Positions 47,940 to 56,889 of a stretch of DNA of 64,000 nt are shown piece by piece. Each line of letters opens with the position of its first letter. The first letter of the stretch is position 1. A model generated the notes under the pieces. That model had not been told where the DNA came from, did no database searches, and saw only the letters and a list, made by a program, of their open reading frames with translations. Both the position numbers and the translations under genes were made by a program. This stretch comes from Pseudomonas chlororaphis (GTDB lineage: Bacteria; Pseudomonadota; Gammaproteobacteria; Pseudomonadales; Pseudomonadaceae): contig CP011020.1 of the NCBI GenBank assembly GCA_001023535.1, forward strand, positions 3,299,734 through 3,363,733, given 5' to 3'.

Positions 47940-48752
47940 ATGAAGATCGTCTCCTTCAACATCAACGGGCTGCGCGCCCGTCCTCATCAGCTGGCGGCGC
48001 TGATCGACAAGCACCAGCCGGACGTGATCGGACTGCAGGAAACCAAGGTCCACGACGAGCAGTTCCCGCTGGCCGAGATCCAGGCCCTGGGTTACCACGT
48101 GCACTACCACGGGCAAAAGGGCCACTACGGCGTCGCCCTGCTCTCCCGCCAGCCGCCACTGAGCCTGTACAAGGGTTTCGAAAGCGACGACGAAGACGTC
48201 CAGCGGCGCTTCATCTGGGGCACCTTCGCCGATGCCAACGGTGTGCCGGTGACGATCATGAACGGCTATTTCCCTCAAGGTGAAAGCCGCGACCACCCGA
48301 CCAAGTTCCCCGCCAAGGAACGGTTCTACAACGACTTGCAGCAATTGCTGGAAAGCCGCTTCAGCAACGATCAGCCGGTGGTGGTGATGGGCGACGTGAA
48401 CATCTCCCCGGAAGACTGCGACATCGGTATCGGCCCGGACAATATGAAGCGCTGGCTGAAAACCGGTAAATGCAGCTTCCTGCCGGAGGAACGCGAGTGG
48501 ATGGCCCGCTTGAAGAACTGGGGCCTGGTGGACAGCTTCCGCCACCTGAACCCGGACGTCTGCGACCGTTTCAGCTGGTTCGACTACCGCAGCCGCGGCT
48601 TCGAAGACGAACCCAAGCGCGGCCTGCGCATTGACCTGATCCTCACCTCCCATGGCCTGCTGCACCGGGTCAAGGATGCCGGCGTCGACTATGAACTGCG
48701 GGGCATGGAAAAGCCGTCGGACCATGCACCGATCTGGCTGCAACTGAGCTGA
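47940..48752 (+). CDS. xthA: exodeoxyribonuclease III
   Basis: 270 residues, full length. Endonuclease/exonuclease/phosphatase fold: [56 protein letters not shown] and [12 protein letters not shown] carry the catalytic Asn, Glu, Asp and His. AP endonuclease and 3'-5' exonuclease in base excision repair. Confidence 0.97.
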   Translation: MKIVSFNINGLRARPHQLAALIDKHQPDVIGLQETKVHDEQFPLAEIQALGYHVHYHGQKGHYGVALLSRQPPLSLYKGFESDDEDVQRRFIWGTFADANGVPVTIMNGYFPQGESRDHPTKFPAKERFYNDLQQLLESRFSNDQPVVVMGDVNISPEDCDIGIGPDNMKRWLKTGKCSFLPEEREWMARLKNWGLVDSFRHLNPDVCDRFSWFDYRSRGFEDEPKRGLRIDLILTSHGLLHRVKDAGVDYELRGMEKPSDHAPIWLQLS

Positions 48753-48787
48753 CCGCAACCACAGGTACTGGGCCACCACAGGGGTTG

Positions 48788-48952
48788 GGGTTTGCCTTGA
48801 GCCTGTGATCGCCACAGAATCCATTGTGGGAGCGGGCTTGCCCGCGAAGGCGCCGGGTCAGTCGATGGCGAGGTTGGCTGTAAGGCCGCTTTCGCGGGCA
48901 AGCCCGCTCCCACAGTTTTTTGGGTTTGCCTTGGGTCTGTGATCGCCACAGA
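48788..48952. repeat. REP doublet flanked by 31-bp direct repeats
   Basis: REP arms 48825-48848 and 48891-48914 (24 bp, exact; beginning TGTGGGAGCGGGCTTGCCCG), followed by T6 so it can end xthA transcription. Near-identical direct repeats (29 of 31 positions) lie at 48788-48818 and 48922-48952, starting GGGTTTGCCTTG and ending TGTGATCGCCACAGA. Confidence 0.85.
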
Positions 48953-49035
48953 TGGATCGGTCGCCTCGCTGTCATCTTTCAGTCACCTGACTGACTTAAT
49001 CTTCCGGCACTTCCTCAGGTTCTGAAGGTGCCGGC

Positions 49036-50370
49036 ATGCGGCTGTGGTTGGGTGTGTTGATGGGGCTCTGGTTGCCGCTCGCGACGTGGGCCGGCAGCTT
49101 GCCGGTGCCTGAGCGTGGACCGGCACTGCGCATCCAGGGCTCCAACACCATCGGCGCGGCGCTGGGGCCGGCGTTGGTCAAGGGCTTGATGGAAGATCAG
49201 GGCCTGCTCAAGGTCAGTGCCGAAATCACCGGCCGGGATAACGAACAGCGCATCGTCGGCCAGACCCGCGATGGTCGTCGGGTCGAAGTCGACATCGCTG
49301 CCCACGGCTCCAGCACCGGTTTCGCCGCCCTCAAGCAGGCCAGCACCGACCTGGCGGCCGCATCCCGGCCGATCAAGGACAGCGAGCTGAAGGAACTGTC
49401 AGCCCTCGGCGATCTGAAAAGTCCTGCCGCCGAGCAGGTCATTGCCATCGACGGCCTGGCGATCATCCTTCATCCCCAGAACCCGCTGCGTCAGCTCGAT
49501 ACCGTGCAACTGGCGAAGATCTTCAGCGGCGAGGCAAAGACCTGGGAAGCGGTGGGCAGCGTGGGCGGACCGATCCACCTGTACGCCCGGGATGAACAAT
49601 CGGGCACCTACGACACCTTCAAGGAACTGGTGCTCAGCCGACAAGGCAAGCGGCTGGATCCTACAGCGCGACGCTTCGAATCCAGCGAACAGTTGTCGGA
49701 CGCCGTCAGCCAGGACCCGCAAGGCATCGGTTTCATCGGTTTGCCCTACGTACGCCAAGCCAAGGCACTGGCGATCGTCGACGGCGATTCCCAACCCATG
49801 TTGCCGCTGAACACCCTGATCGCCACCGAGGACTACCCGCTGTCCCGCCGGCTGTTCTTCTACCTGCCGCCGTGGGACCAGAACCCCTGGGCCCAGGCAT
49901 TGGTCGACTTCACCCAGAGCGACAAGGGCCAGGCCATCGTCGCGACCAACGGCTTCATCGCCCAGACCGTACGAGCCATGTCGGTGACGCCAAACGCGCT
50001 GATGCCCGAGGGTTACCAGGCCCTGAGTCGCCATGCACAACGCCTGTCCGTGAACTTCCGCTTCGAAGAAGGCAGCGCCAGCCTCGACAACAAGGCCCAC
50101 CAGGACCTGGGGCGGGTGCTCGACTACATAAAGCAGCACGGCAAGCTCGATCGACGCGTGACGCTGGTGGGTTTCGGCGACGCCAAGGACGACCCGGCAC
50201 GCGCCGACCTGTTGTCCAAACTGCGGGCCATGGCCGTGCGCCGCGAACTGGTCAAGAACGGCGTGACACTGCGCGAGGTACGTGGCTTCGGCGCGCTGAT
50301 GCCGGTGGCGGCCAACAGCGAGGATGAAGGCCGGATCCGCAATCGGCGGGTGGAGGTGTGGGTTTATTGA
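49036..50370 (+). CDS. PstS-like substrate-binding protein fused to an OmpA-like domain
   Basis: 444 residues. Signal peptide about 1-19 (MRLWLGVLMGLWLPLATWAG). Residues about 30-315 are a type II periplasmic phosphate-binding-like domain: LRIQGSNTIGAALGPAL, DIAAHGSSTGFAALKQ, ARDEQSGTYDTFKELVL. Residues about 340-444 are an OmpA/MotB peptidoglycan-binding domain with FRFEEGSASLDNKAHQDLGRV and LSKLRAMAVRRELVKNGV...NRRVEVWV. A binding protein tethered to the wall is a known but uncommon architecture; ligand could be phosphate, but no Pst genes are near. Confidence 0.9.
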   Translation: MRLWLGVLMGLWLPLATWAGSLPVPERGPALRIQGSNTIGAALGPALVKGLMEDQGLLKVSAEITGRDNEQRIVGQTRDGRRVEVDIAAHGSSTGFAALKQASTDLAAASRPIKDSELKELSALGDLKSPAAEQVIAIDGLAIILHPQNPLRQLDTVQLAKIFSGEAKTWEAVGSVGGPIHLYARDEQSGTYDTFKELVLSRQGKRLDPTARRFESSEQLSDAVSQDPQGIGFIGLPYVRQAKALAIVDGDSQPMLPLNTLIATEDYPLSRRLFFYLPPWDQNPWAQALVDFTQSDKGQAIVATNGFIAQTVRAMSVTPNALMPEGYQALSRHAQRLSVNFRFEEGSASLDNKAHQDLGRVLDYIKQHGKLDRRVTLVGFGDAKDDPARADLLSKLRAMAVRRELVKNGVTLREVRGFGALMPVAANSEDEGRIRNRRVEVWVY

Positions 50371-50400
50371 GACCTTGGCAGCTCCCTGTGTCCCTGTGTC

Positions 50401-50537
50401 CCTGTGGCGAGGGGATTTATCCCCGCTGGGCTGCGAAGCAGCCCCAAAGCCAGACGCTGCGGTGTGACAGAGGAACCGTGCCAGCCGGTTTTACGACTGC
50501 TTCGCAGCCGAACGGGGATAAATCCCCTCGCCACAGG
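50401..50537. repeat. REP doublet (class B), preceded by 8-bp tandem repeats
   Basis: Exact 25-bp arms at 50401-50425 and 50513-50537 beginning CCTGTGGCGAGGGGATTTAT; the interior holds a GGCTGC-GCAGCC hairpin. TCCCTGTG occurs three times in tandem at 50383-50406, running into the left arm. Confidence 0.88.
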
Positions 50538-50679
50538 AAACGCGTGTTTACTCCGTTCGTTTCGGTGTAGGCACAGGCGCCCTCACCTTGCGCCATTGCC
50601 TACAACTACGCCAGAATCCGCCGGCTTGTGCACCTTGGGGCTGGGCTTTATCGTTTTCCGGTCGCTGACAAATCAGTGA

Positions 50680-50880
50680 TCGGGTTTGGTAGCCCGGGCT
50701 TTCGGTGCATAGCGTCACCTCTGCAAGTGCAATGCGCACTTCGCTTTTTGGTGGCCATGCGCAGGGTCTCTTCGGAGGCGCCGGCTCCGATGCCCGGTCT
50801 ACCAACCTTCGTATGGCCACCACCCTTCGTTTGGTAGCGAAAAGGCGATGGCTCCCATTCAGATGCATCGGAGTTTCATC
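50680..50880 (+). promoter_or_regulatory. strongly structured leader of the DUF6124 gene
   Basis: Stem A: TTGGTAGCCCGGGC (50686-50699) with GCCCGGTCTACCAA (50792-50805), 13 of 14 pairs. Stem B: TGGTGGCCAT (50749-50758) with ATGGCCACCA (50813-50822), perfect, crossing stem A. Local hairpins: AAGTGC/GCACTT (50725-50730, 50736-50741) and TCGGAG/CTCCGA (50772-50777, 50785-50790). A second TTTGGTAG (50830-50837) can compete for the 3' arm of A. CGATG (50846-50850) can pair with CATCG next to the ribosome site GGAG (50870-50873). Confidence 0.55.
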
Positions 50881-51213
50881 ATGTTCAAAGTTACCCCCAA
50901 CCCACCGGAAACCGATCCGGACTCAAGCGCCTTCGACAAAGCCGCCGACCGCGCCCTCGACTTCTACCTCAAGCCCAAGCCCACAGAACCCACCTCCGAT
51001 CCAGGCCAACTTTTCACCGTCGTCAACGGCATCGACACCGAATGCCTGCTTGCCAACCTCAGCGAAACCCTGGCGTCGGCCAATGCGATGGTCAGCGACC
51101 TGGCGTTTGAACTGGACGGCTCCAGGCGGCATGTGGCGCTGGGCATCCAGCAGTTGATCGAGCTCGGCAGCCTGCTGGCGAACCGGGCGCTGGATAACGT
51201 CGACCCGCGTTAG
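50881..51213 (+). CDS. DUF6124-family protein
   Basis: 110 residues from ATG 50881 (GGAG 7 nt upstream). MFKVTPNPPETDPDSS start, Pro-rich linker, then a helical C-terminus ECLLANLSETLASANAMVSDLAFELDGSRRHVALGIQQLIELGSLLANRAL. The family is largely restricted to Pseudomonas, has no known function, and resembles DUF3077-type small proteins. No signal peptide. Preceded by a long structured leader. Confidence 0.82.
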   Translation: MFKVTPNPPETDPDSSAFDKAADRALDFYLKPKPTEPTSDPGQLFTVVNGIDTECLLANLSETLASANAMVSDLAFELDGSRRHVALGIQQLIELGSLLANRALDNVDPR

Positions 51214-51232
51214 TCAACCAACACATAACCCT

Positions 51233-51320
51233 TGTGGGAGCGGGCTTGCTCGCGAAAGCGGAGTGTCAGGTACCCTTCATCAACTGACACACCGCCTTCG
51301 CGAGCAAGCCCACTCCCACA
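51233..51320. repeat. REP doublet (class A)
   Basis: Arms 51233-51256 and 51297-51320 (24 bp, one mismatch), beginning TGTGGGAGCGGGCTTGCTCG, inner GTGTCAG/CTGACAC. Lies between convergent genes. Confidence 0.9.
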
Positions 51321-51351
51321 GGGTTTGAGTCGATCACACTATTGGACGCAA

Positions 51352-52590
51352 CTATCGCTTCGCCAACTCCATGATCATCCGCGACAACAGGTAAACCCGC
51401 GGCACCACGCTCTCGACCTCGGCGTATTCCTCGGGGGTATGGATGTTGCCGCCGACGATGCCAAAGCCGTCCAGCGTCGGCGTGCCGACGCCGGCGGAGA
51501 GGCTGGCATCCGCCGCGCCGCCGCTGCCTTCTTCGGTGAGTTTGCGGCCCAGTTCGCCATAGATGCCTTGGGCCATCGCCATCAGGCGATCCGATTCCGC
51601 GGTCTGCGGCATCGGTGGCAGGCCGCGCTTGAGGCTGGTGGTGACCTCGGTGTCGGCGATCAACTTGTCTTGCGACACCCGGGCCAGGTCTTTTTCGAGG
51701 CGGTCGAACTCTTCCGGCACCGCCGCGCGCACGTCGGCCTTGGCGCTGGCCTTGTCGGGAATCACATTGGTCCTGTCGCCGGCCTGGATCACGGTGAAAT
51801 TGATGGTGGTTTTCTTTTCAACATCGCCCAGCTTGCCCAACTGCAGGATCTGGTGCGCCGCTTCCATCGCCGCATTGCGCCCCAGCTCCGGCGCAACACC
51901 GGCGTGGGACGCCTTGCCCTTGACCTCCAGCAACGCCGTGGCACTGCCCTTGCGCCACACCACCAGGCCATCCGCCGGGCGGCCCGGCTCGAGGTTGAGG
52001 GTCACGTCATGGACCTTGGCGGTCCTTTTGATCAGGTCGGTGGCGGCGTCCGAGCCGGTTTCTTCGCTGGCATCGAGCAGGAAGGTGATCTGTGCGTAGT
52101 CCTTGAAATCCAGATCCTTGAGGATCTTCAAGGCATAGACCCCAGCGACGATGCCGCCCTTGTCATCCATCACCCCCGGCCCGTAGGCCCGCCCATCCTT
52201 GATATGGAACGGACGCTCGGCGGCAGAGCCCTCCTTGAACACGGTGTCCATGTGGGCCATCAGCAGAATCTTCGCCTTGCCGCTGCCCTTGAGGGTCGCA
52301 AGGATGTGCTGGGTGCCGTCCGAGTTCGGCACTTTCTCGATGGTGGCGCCCAACTTTTTCAATTCTTCGATGGTGATGTCGCCAACCTGGGTCAGGCCCG
52401 GCACATACCCGGAACCGGAGTCGATGTTGACCAGTCGTTCCAGCAGTTTCAGGGCCTCGCCCTTGTACTGTTCGGCGTGGGCCAGGACCTGCTGCTGGGG
52501 CTGCGCGAAGGCAACGGGCGAGAGCGCGCCGAGGGCCAGGCTCAGACCGAGGCTGACGGCCAGGCGGGTGCGAAGAGCGGTCATCGTCAT
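51352..52590 (-). CDS. exported M20-family glutamate carboxypeptidase (carboxypeptidase G2 type)
   Basis: 412 residues from ATG 52590 (AAGGA 7 nt upstream). Signal peptide about 1-29 (LGLSLALGALSPVAFA). Di-zinc site: LLMAHMDTVF, GPGVMDDKGGIVAG, LDASEETGSDAATDL and the late histidine in GGNIHTPEEYAEVESV; dimerisation insert between. CPG2 enzymes remove C-terminal glutamate from folates and analogues; a broader aminoacyl hydrolase role is possible. Confidence 0.92.
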   Translation of the reverse strand: MTMTALRTRLAVSLGLSLALGALSPVAFAQPQQQVLAHAEQYKGEALKLLERLVNIDSGSGYVPGLTQVGDITIEELKKLGATIEKVPNSDGTQHILATLKGSGKAKILLMAHMDTVFKEGSAAERPFHIKDGRAYGPGVMDDKGGIVAGVYALKILKDLDFKDYAQITFLLDASEETGSDAATDLIKRTAKVHDVTLNLEPGRPADGLVVWRKGSATALLEVKGKASHAGVAPELGRNAAMEAAHQILQLGKLGDVEKKTTINFTVIQAGDRTNVIPDKASAKADVRAAVPEEFDRLEKDLARVSQDKLIADTEVTTSLKRGLPPMPQTAESDRLMAMAQGIYGELGRKLTEEGSGGAADASLSAGVGTPTLDGFGIVGGNIHTPEEYAEVESVVPRVYLLSRMIMELAKR

Positions 52591-52774
52591 GATTTCATCC
52601 TTGTTCGTTGCGAAAGAGTGCACAGGCACCCTACCCGACTCTGGACCAGGGCTCTAGACCGCAGAGGGCTGATTGGGACATTTGCCGAGGCTTGCCTCAT
52701 CAAAAGGCTTGGCTCGCCGTGAATTTTGGCTATACATGACAAGGGGGTCCGGCACATCCCGAGGAAGGAGGCCC

Positions 52775-54226
52775 ATGGACAGTTACCAGGTGTTGATCAT
52801 CGGCAGCGGGTTTGGAGGCCAGTGTGCGGCGGTCAATCTGCTCAAAGCAGGGTTCGAGGATTTCCTGATGCTCGAGCGTCGGGACTTTTTCGGCGGCACC
52901 TGGTGCCAGAACACCTACCCTGGCGCGGCGGTGGACGTTCCCTCTCCCCTGTATTCCCTGTCGTTCGCCGCCTACGACTGGCGTCAGATGTTCGCCGGGC
53001 AGGACGAATTGCACCGCTACACCCAAACCGTGATCGAGCGTTTCAAGCTGCGGGACAAAGTGCGGCTGGGGACGAACGTAGAGCGTGTGGAATGGGACGA
53101 CAGCGCCCGGCAGTGGGTGGTCCAGACCAACCACCAGGTCTATCGCGCACAGTTCCTGATCAATGCCACCGGGCCCCTCAGCCAGCCGGTGATCCCGGCG
53201 TTCGACGGTCGGGAGCGCTTCAAGGGCCAGGCCTTTCATACCAACCAGTGGGACCCTGCCTACGACTATCGCCACAAACGCGTGGCCATTGTCGGCAGCG
53301 GTGCCAGCGCCGCCCAGGTGATTCCGGCCATCGCCCCCCAGGTCGAGCACCTGCACGTGTTCCAGCGCACGCCGCACTGGGTGCTGCCACGTCCCGATCA
53401 CACGTTCAACCGCCTGGAGCGCTGGCTGCTGGGCCTGGCCCCGGTGCGCACGCTGTTGCGCTGGTCGATCTACTGGCAATTCGAGACCCGCGTGATTGCC
53501 TTCAAGTATTCGCGGCCGGCGGTGCGCATAGTCCAGCGCAAGGCATTGAAACTGCTGAAACGCCAAGTGCCCGACCCGCAGCTGCGCAAGCGCTTGACCC
53601 CGGACTACCTGATCGGCTGCAAGCGCGTCATCCTCTCCAGCACGCTGTACCCGGCGCTGTGCCGGCCCAACGTCAGCGTGCACGGGCAGGAACAAGGCAT
53701 CGCCGCCCTCGACGAAACCGGCATCATCACCCGCGACGGCCGGCACATCGCCTTGGACCTGATCGTCTGGTCCACCGGCTATGACGCCACCGACGGGGTG
53801 ATTTCCTACCCGGTGACCGGCAAGCACGCCACCGAGCTGCGCGCAGTCTGGGACCCATATCCACGAGCGTACCTGGGCACCAGCCTGCCGGGCTTTCCCA
53901 ACCTGTTCATCGTTACCGGGCCCAACACCGGCATTGGCCACACCTCGGCGCTGTTCATCATCGAAGCGCAGATGAACTACATCCTCGACTGCATCCGCAC
54001 GTTGAAGCGGCAAAACCTGCGCTGCATCGAAGTGCAGCCGGCGGCGGAACGACGCTACACGGACATGATCCACCGGGAAATGCAGCGCACCGTCTGGAAA
54101 TCCGGCGGCTGTCACAGCTGGTATCAAAGCAAAAGCGGCCATGTGATCGCGATGTTCCCAGGTTTCAGCTTCACTTATTACTGGCTGACCCGCCGGCTGA
54201 AGCCGGCGGATCACATCCTGTCGTAA
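52775..54226 (+). CDS. flavin-containing Baeyer-Villiger monooxygenase
   Basis: 483 residues. FAD motif GSGFGGQC (10-17), NADPH motif VGSGASAAQ, and the BVMO fingerprint FxGxxxHxxxW at F149-G151-H155-W159, here followed by D. Inserts O2-derived oxygen next to a ketone to give an ester or lactone. The alpha/beta hydrolase gene begins 17 bp after its stop, which would hydrolyse such a product. Start at ATG 52775 (AAGGAGG upstream); the open frame before it is non-coding. Confidence 0.92.
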   Translation: MDSYQVLIIGSGFGGQCAAVNLLKAGFEDFLMLERRDFFGGTWCQNTYPGAAVDVPSPLYSLSFAAYDWRQMFAGQDELHRYTQTVIERFKLRDKVRLGTNVERVEWDDSARQWVVQTNHQVYRAQFLINATGPLSQPVIPAFDGRERFKGQAFHTNQWDPAYDYRHKRVAIVGSGASAAQVIPAIAPQVEHLHVFQRTPHWVLPRPDHTFNRLERWLLGLAPVRTLLRWSIYWQFETRVIAFKYSRPAVRIVQRKALKLLKRQVPDPQLRKRLTPDYLIGCKRVILSSTLYPALCRPNVSVHGQEQGIAALDETGIITRDGRHIALDLIVWSTGYDATDGVISYPVTGKHATELRAVWDPYPRAYLGTSLPGFPNLFIVTGPNTGIGHTSALFIIEAQMNYILDCIRTLKRQNLRCIEVQPAAERRYTDMIHREMQRTVWKSGGCHSWYQSKSGHVIAMFPGFSFTYYWLTRRLKPADHILS

Positions 54227-54243
54227 CCCATGGAGGGCGTGAC

Positions 54244-55173
54244 ATGCTGGTGTTGTGCGCAGTTCTTGCCGTGTTTATCGCCTGGAGCTGGTTGACGTAC
54301 CCGGGCATCGGCCATGTGTTGTATGACCTGAGCATGGCCCTGGAGGCGCGACTTTACCGGTTGCACAAGATCACCGTGCCGATCAGCGAGATGACCGTAT
54401 CGACCTGGCAGGGCGGACCCTATGAAGCGTCCGGCAGCATCCTGATGCTGCACGGCTACAGCGCTGACAAAAACCTCTGGCTGCGCTTTGCCCGGCACTT
54501 TGTCGGCGACTACCGGGTGGTGGTTCCCGACCTGGCCGGCCATGGCGAGACCGGCTTCAAGGCCGGCGGCGGTTACGACATCCCGACCCAGGCCCGGCGC
54601 GCCATCGAGTTGCTCGACGCCTGCGGGCTGGACAAGGTCCATGTGATCGGCAACTCCATGGGCGGCTACCTCGCGGCATGGCTGGCGGCCACCTATCCCG
54701 AGCGCGTATCGACCCTGGCGCTGATCGACCCCGCCGGCGTCACCGCACCCGAGCCGAGCGACATGGAGCGTCACCTGGCCGCCGGGCATAACCCGTTCCT
54801 TGTGCACTCGCGGGATGAGTTCGCGCCGTTCTACGCCATGACCATGGCCTCGCCGCCCTGGGTGCCGAGCGTGGTGCTGGCGGCATTGGCGCAACGCTAC
54901 GAGCAGCGCCGGGATGAACTGGCGGAGATCTTCGTCGACTTTCGCGCCAGCCCGCCGATGGAACCGCGCTTGTCCCAGATCCGCGCGCCGTCGCTGTTGC
55001 TCTGGGGCCGCAAGGACCGGCTGATCGACGTCAGCAGCGTGCCGGTGTGGAGCAAGGGTATCGCGGACCTGCGGGTGGAAATCTGGGACGGGGTCGGCCA
55101 CATGCCCATGGTCGAGAAACCAAGGAAAACCGCGGCGTTGTACCGGGAGTTTCTCAAGGGTCTGGGGCAGTAG
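54244..55173 (+). CDS. alpha/beta hydrolase (membrane-anchored esterase/lipase)
   Basis: 309 residues. N-terminal hydrophobic anchor (about 2-18), then the alpha/beta hydrolase core: oxyanion-loop MLHGYSADKNLW, nucleophile S138 in GNSMGG, D258 (GRKDRLID) and H286 (GVGHMPM) as triad. Likely cleaves the ester made by the monooxygenase encoded just upstream. Confidence 0.9.
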   Translation: MLVLCAVLAVFIAWSWLTYPGIGHVLYDLSMALEARLYRLHKITVPISEMTVSTWQGGPYEASGSILMLHGYSADKNLWLRFARHFVGDYRVVVPDLAGHGETGFKAGGGYDIPTQARRAIELLDACGLDKVHVIGNSMGGYLAAWLAATYPERVSTLALIDPAGVTAPEPSDMERHLAAGHNPFLVHSRDEFAPFYAMTMASPPWVPSVVLAALAQRYEQRRDELAEIFVDFRASPPMEPRLSQIRAPSLLLWGRKDRLIDVSSVPVWSKGIADLRVEIWDGVGHMPMVEKPRKTAALYREFLKGLGQ

Positions 55174-55303
55174 CCGCCCCCTGGCACGGGTCAGTCCCTG
55201 GCAGAATGAAGTCCTGAAGATTCTTCGTTTGTCGGTACCGGCGAAGGCTGCGATCTTTCGTGCAACTTCTTCCTCCCGATAGCCATAGCCAGGAACGCCC
55301 ACC

Positions 55304-56680
55304 ATGAGCTTCGTCAGCCCCGACCTGATCCGTCAACGCTTCTCCCGAGCGATGTCCGACATGTACCGCGACGAGGTGCCGTTGTATGGCGCGTTGATGA
55401 AGCTGGTGGAGCACACCAACGCCCAGGTGCTGGCCGAAGACCCGTCACTGGCCGCGCACCTGCGCAGCACCGGCGAACTGCAACGCCTGGACCTGGAACG
55501 CCACGGTGCGATCCGCGTCGGCACCGCGGCAGAGCTCAACACCCTGGGGCGACTGTTCGCGGTCATGGGCATGCAGCCGGTGGGCTACTACGACCTCACG
55601 CCGGCCGGGGTGCCGGTGCATTCCACCGCGTTCCGCGCCGTGCATGAAAGCGCGTTGCAGGTCAGCCCGTTCCGGGTGTTTACCTCCCTGCTGCGCCTGG
55701 AGTTGATCGAGAACACCGAACTGCGAGCGTTTGCCGAATCCGTGCTGGCCAGGCGGCAGATCTTCACCCCTGGCGCGCTGGAACTCATTGCCCTCGCCGA
55801 ACGTGAGGGAGGCCTGACCGAGCCCCAGGCGGACGACTTTGTCCGCCAGGCCCTGGAAACCTTCCGTTGGCACCACAGCGCCACTGTCACGGCGGACCAA
55901 TACCGACAACTGAGCGCGCAACATCGGCTGATCGCCGACGTGGTGGCCTTCAAGGGCCCGCACATCAACCACCTGACGCCGCGGACCCTGGACATCGACA
56001 TCGTCCAGGCCCAGATGCCCGTGCAGGGCATCACGCCCAAGGCGGTGATCGAAGGCCCGCCCCGTCGCCAATGCCCTATCCTGCTGCGCCAGACCAGCTT
56101 CAAGGCCCTCGATGAACCCGTCGCCTTCACCGATCAGCCCGACGGCCAGGGCAGTCACAGCGCCCGTTTCGGCGAAATCGAACAACGCGGCGCCGCCCTC
56201 ACGCCCAAGGGCCGAGCACTCTACGACCAACTGCTGAACGCGGCCCGCGATGCGCTGGGCGAGTTTCCCAACGAGGCCAATGCCCTGCGCTACGACGCAT
56301 TGATGAGCGAGCACTTCGCGGCCTTCCCGGACGACCACGAAGCGCTGCGTCACCAGGCACTGGCCTACTTCCGCTATTTCGTGACGCCAGAAGGCCTCGC
56401 CGCCAAGGGCACCCTCGAACCGCAGGCCTCTCTGGAGCGCTTGTTGGAACTGCGCTACCTGCGCGCCGAACCCCTCGTGTATGAGGATTTCCTGCCCGTC
56501 AGTGCCGCTGGCATCTTCCAGTCGAACCTTGGCGACGCCGCCCAGAGCCACTACGCCGGGCAATCCAACCGCCAGGCCTTTGAAGAAGCCCTGGGACGCT
56601 CGACCATCGATGAACTGGGGCTGTACGCACAGACGCAGCAGCGCTCGATCGATGAATGCATGGCCGCGCTGGGCGTGTAG
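55304..56680 (+). CDS. hglS: 2-oxoadipate dioxygenase/decarboxylase HglS (DUF1338, YdcJ)
   Basis: 458 residues. ERHGAIRVG (H67, R71), GPHINHLTPRTLDID (H223) and FGEIEQRGAALTPKGR (E291) correspond, with a shift of three, to the metal and substrate residues reported for P. putida HglS. That Fe(II) enzyme turns 2-oxoadipate into D-2-hydroxyglutarate in D-lysine catabolism. No other lysine genes are adjacent. Confidence 0.93.
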   Translation: MSFVSPDLIRQRFSRAMSDMYRDEVPLYGALMKLVEHTNAQVLAEDPSLAAHLRSTGELQRLDLERHGAIRVGTAAELNTLGRLFAVMGMQPVGYYDLTPAGVPVHSTAFRAVHESALQVSPFRVFTSLLRLELIENTELRAFAESVLARRQIFTPGALELIALAEREGGLTEPQADDFVRQALETFRWHHSATVTADQYRQLSAQHRLIADVVAFKGPHINHLTPRTLDIDIVQAQMPVQGITPKAVIEGPPRRQCPILLRQTSFKALDEPVAFTDQPDGQGSHSARFGEIEQRGAALTPKGRALYDQLLNAARDALGEFPNEANALRYDALMSEHFAAFPDDHEALRHQALAYFRYFVTPEGLAAKGTLEPQASLERLLELRYLRAEPLVYEDFLPVSAAGIFQSNLGDAAQSHYAGQSNRQAFEEALGRSTIDELGLYAQTQQRSIDECMAALGV

Positions 56681-56889
56681 GAACGGACTGTCGGGTACGT
56701 CGGCAGGAAACTGCGTTGATCCGCGCAAGCCTTGAGGCGTTTTTCCTGCCCAGATGCGATAGCTATAGGCCGGCAATTCACTCAACAGATTGATTTATAT
56801 GATCTTTTAAGAAATGGCATAGCTCTTGATAACCGTCGGGTCCCCTGGCACGACTTCCGTCCCAGGCTATCCAGGAAGGAGAGCATCCA

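Noticed and set aside
29972..51320. CRISPR array suggested by recurrent near-identical blocks
   Set aside because: Blocks are inverted REP doublets scattered between genes, not regularly spaced direct repeats, and no cas genes are present.
56791..56835. Sigma-54 promoter upstream of hcp (TGGCAT-N5-TTGAT)
   Set aside because: The -12 element lacks the required GC and the -24 element has a mismatch; too weak to report as a site.
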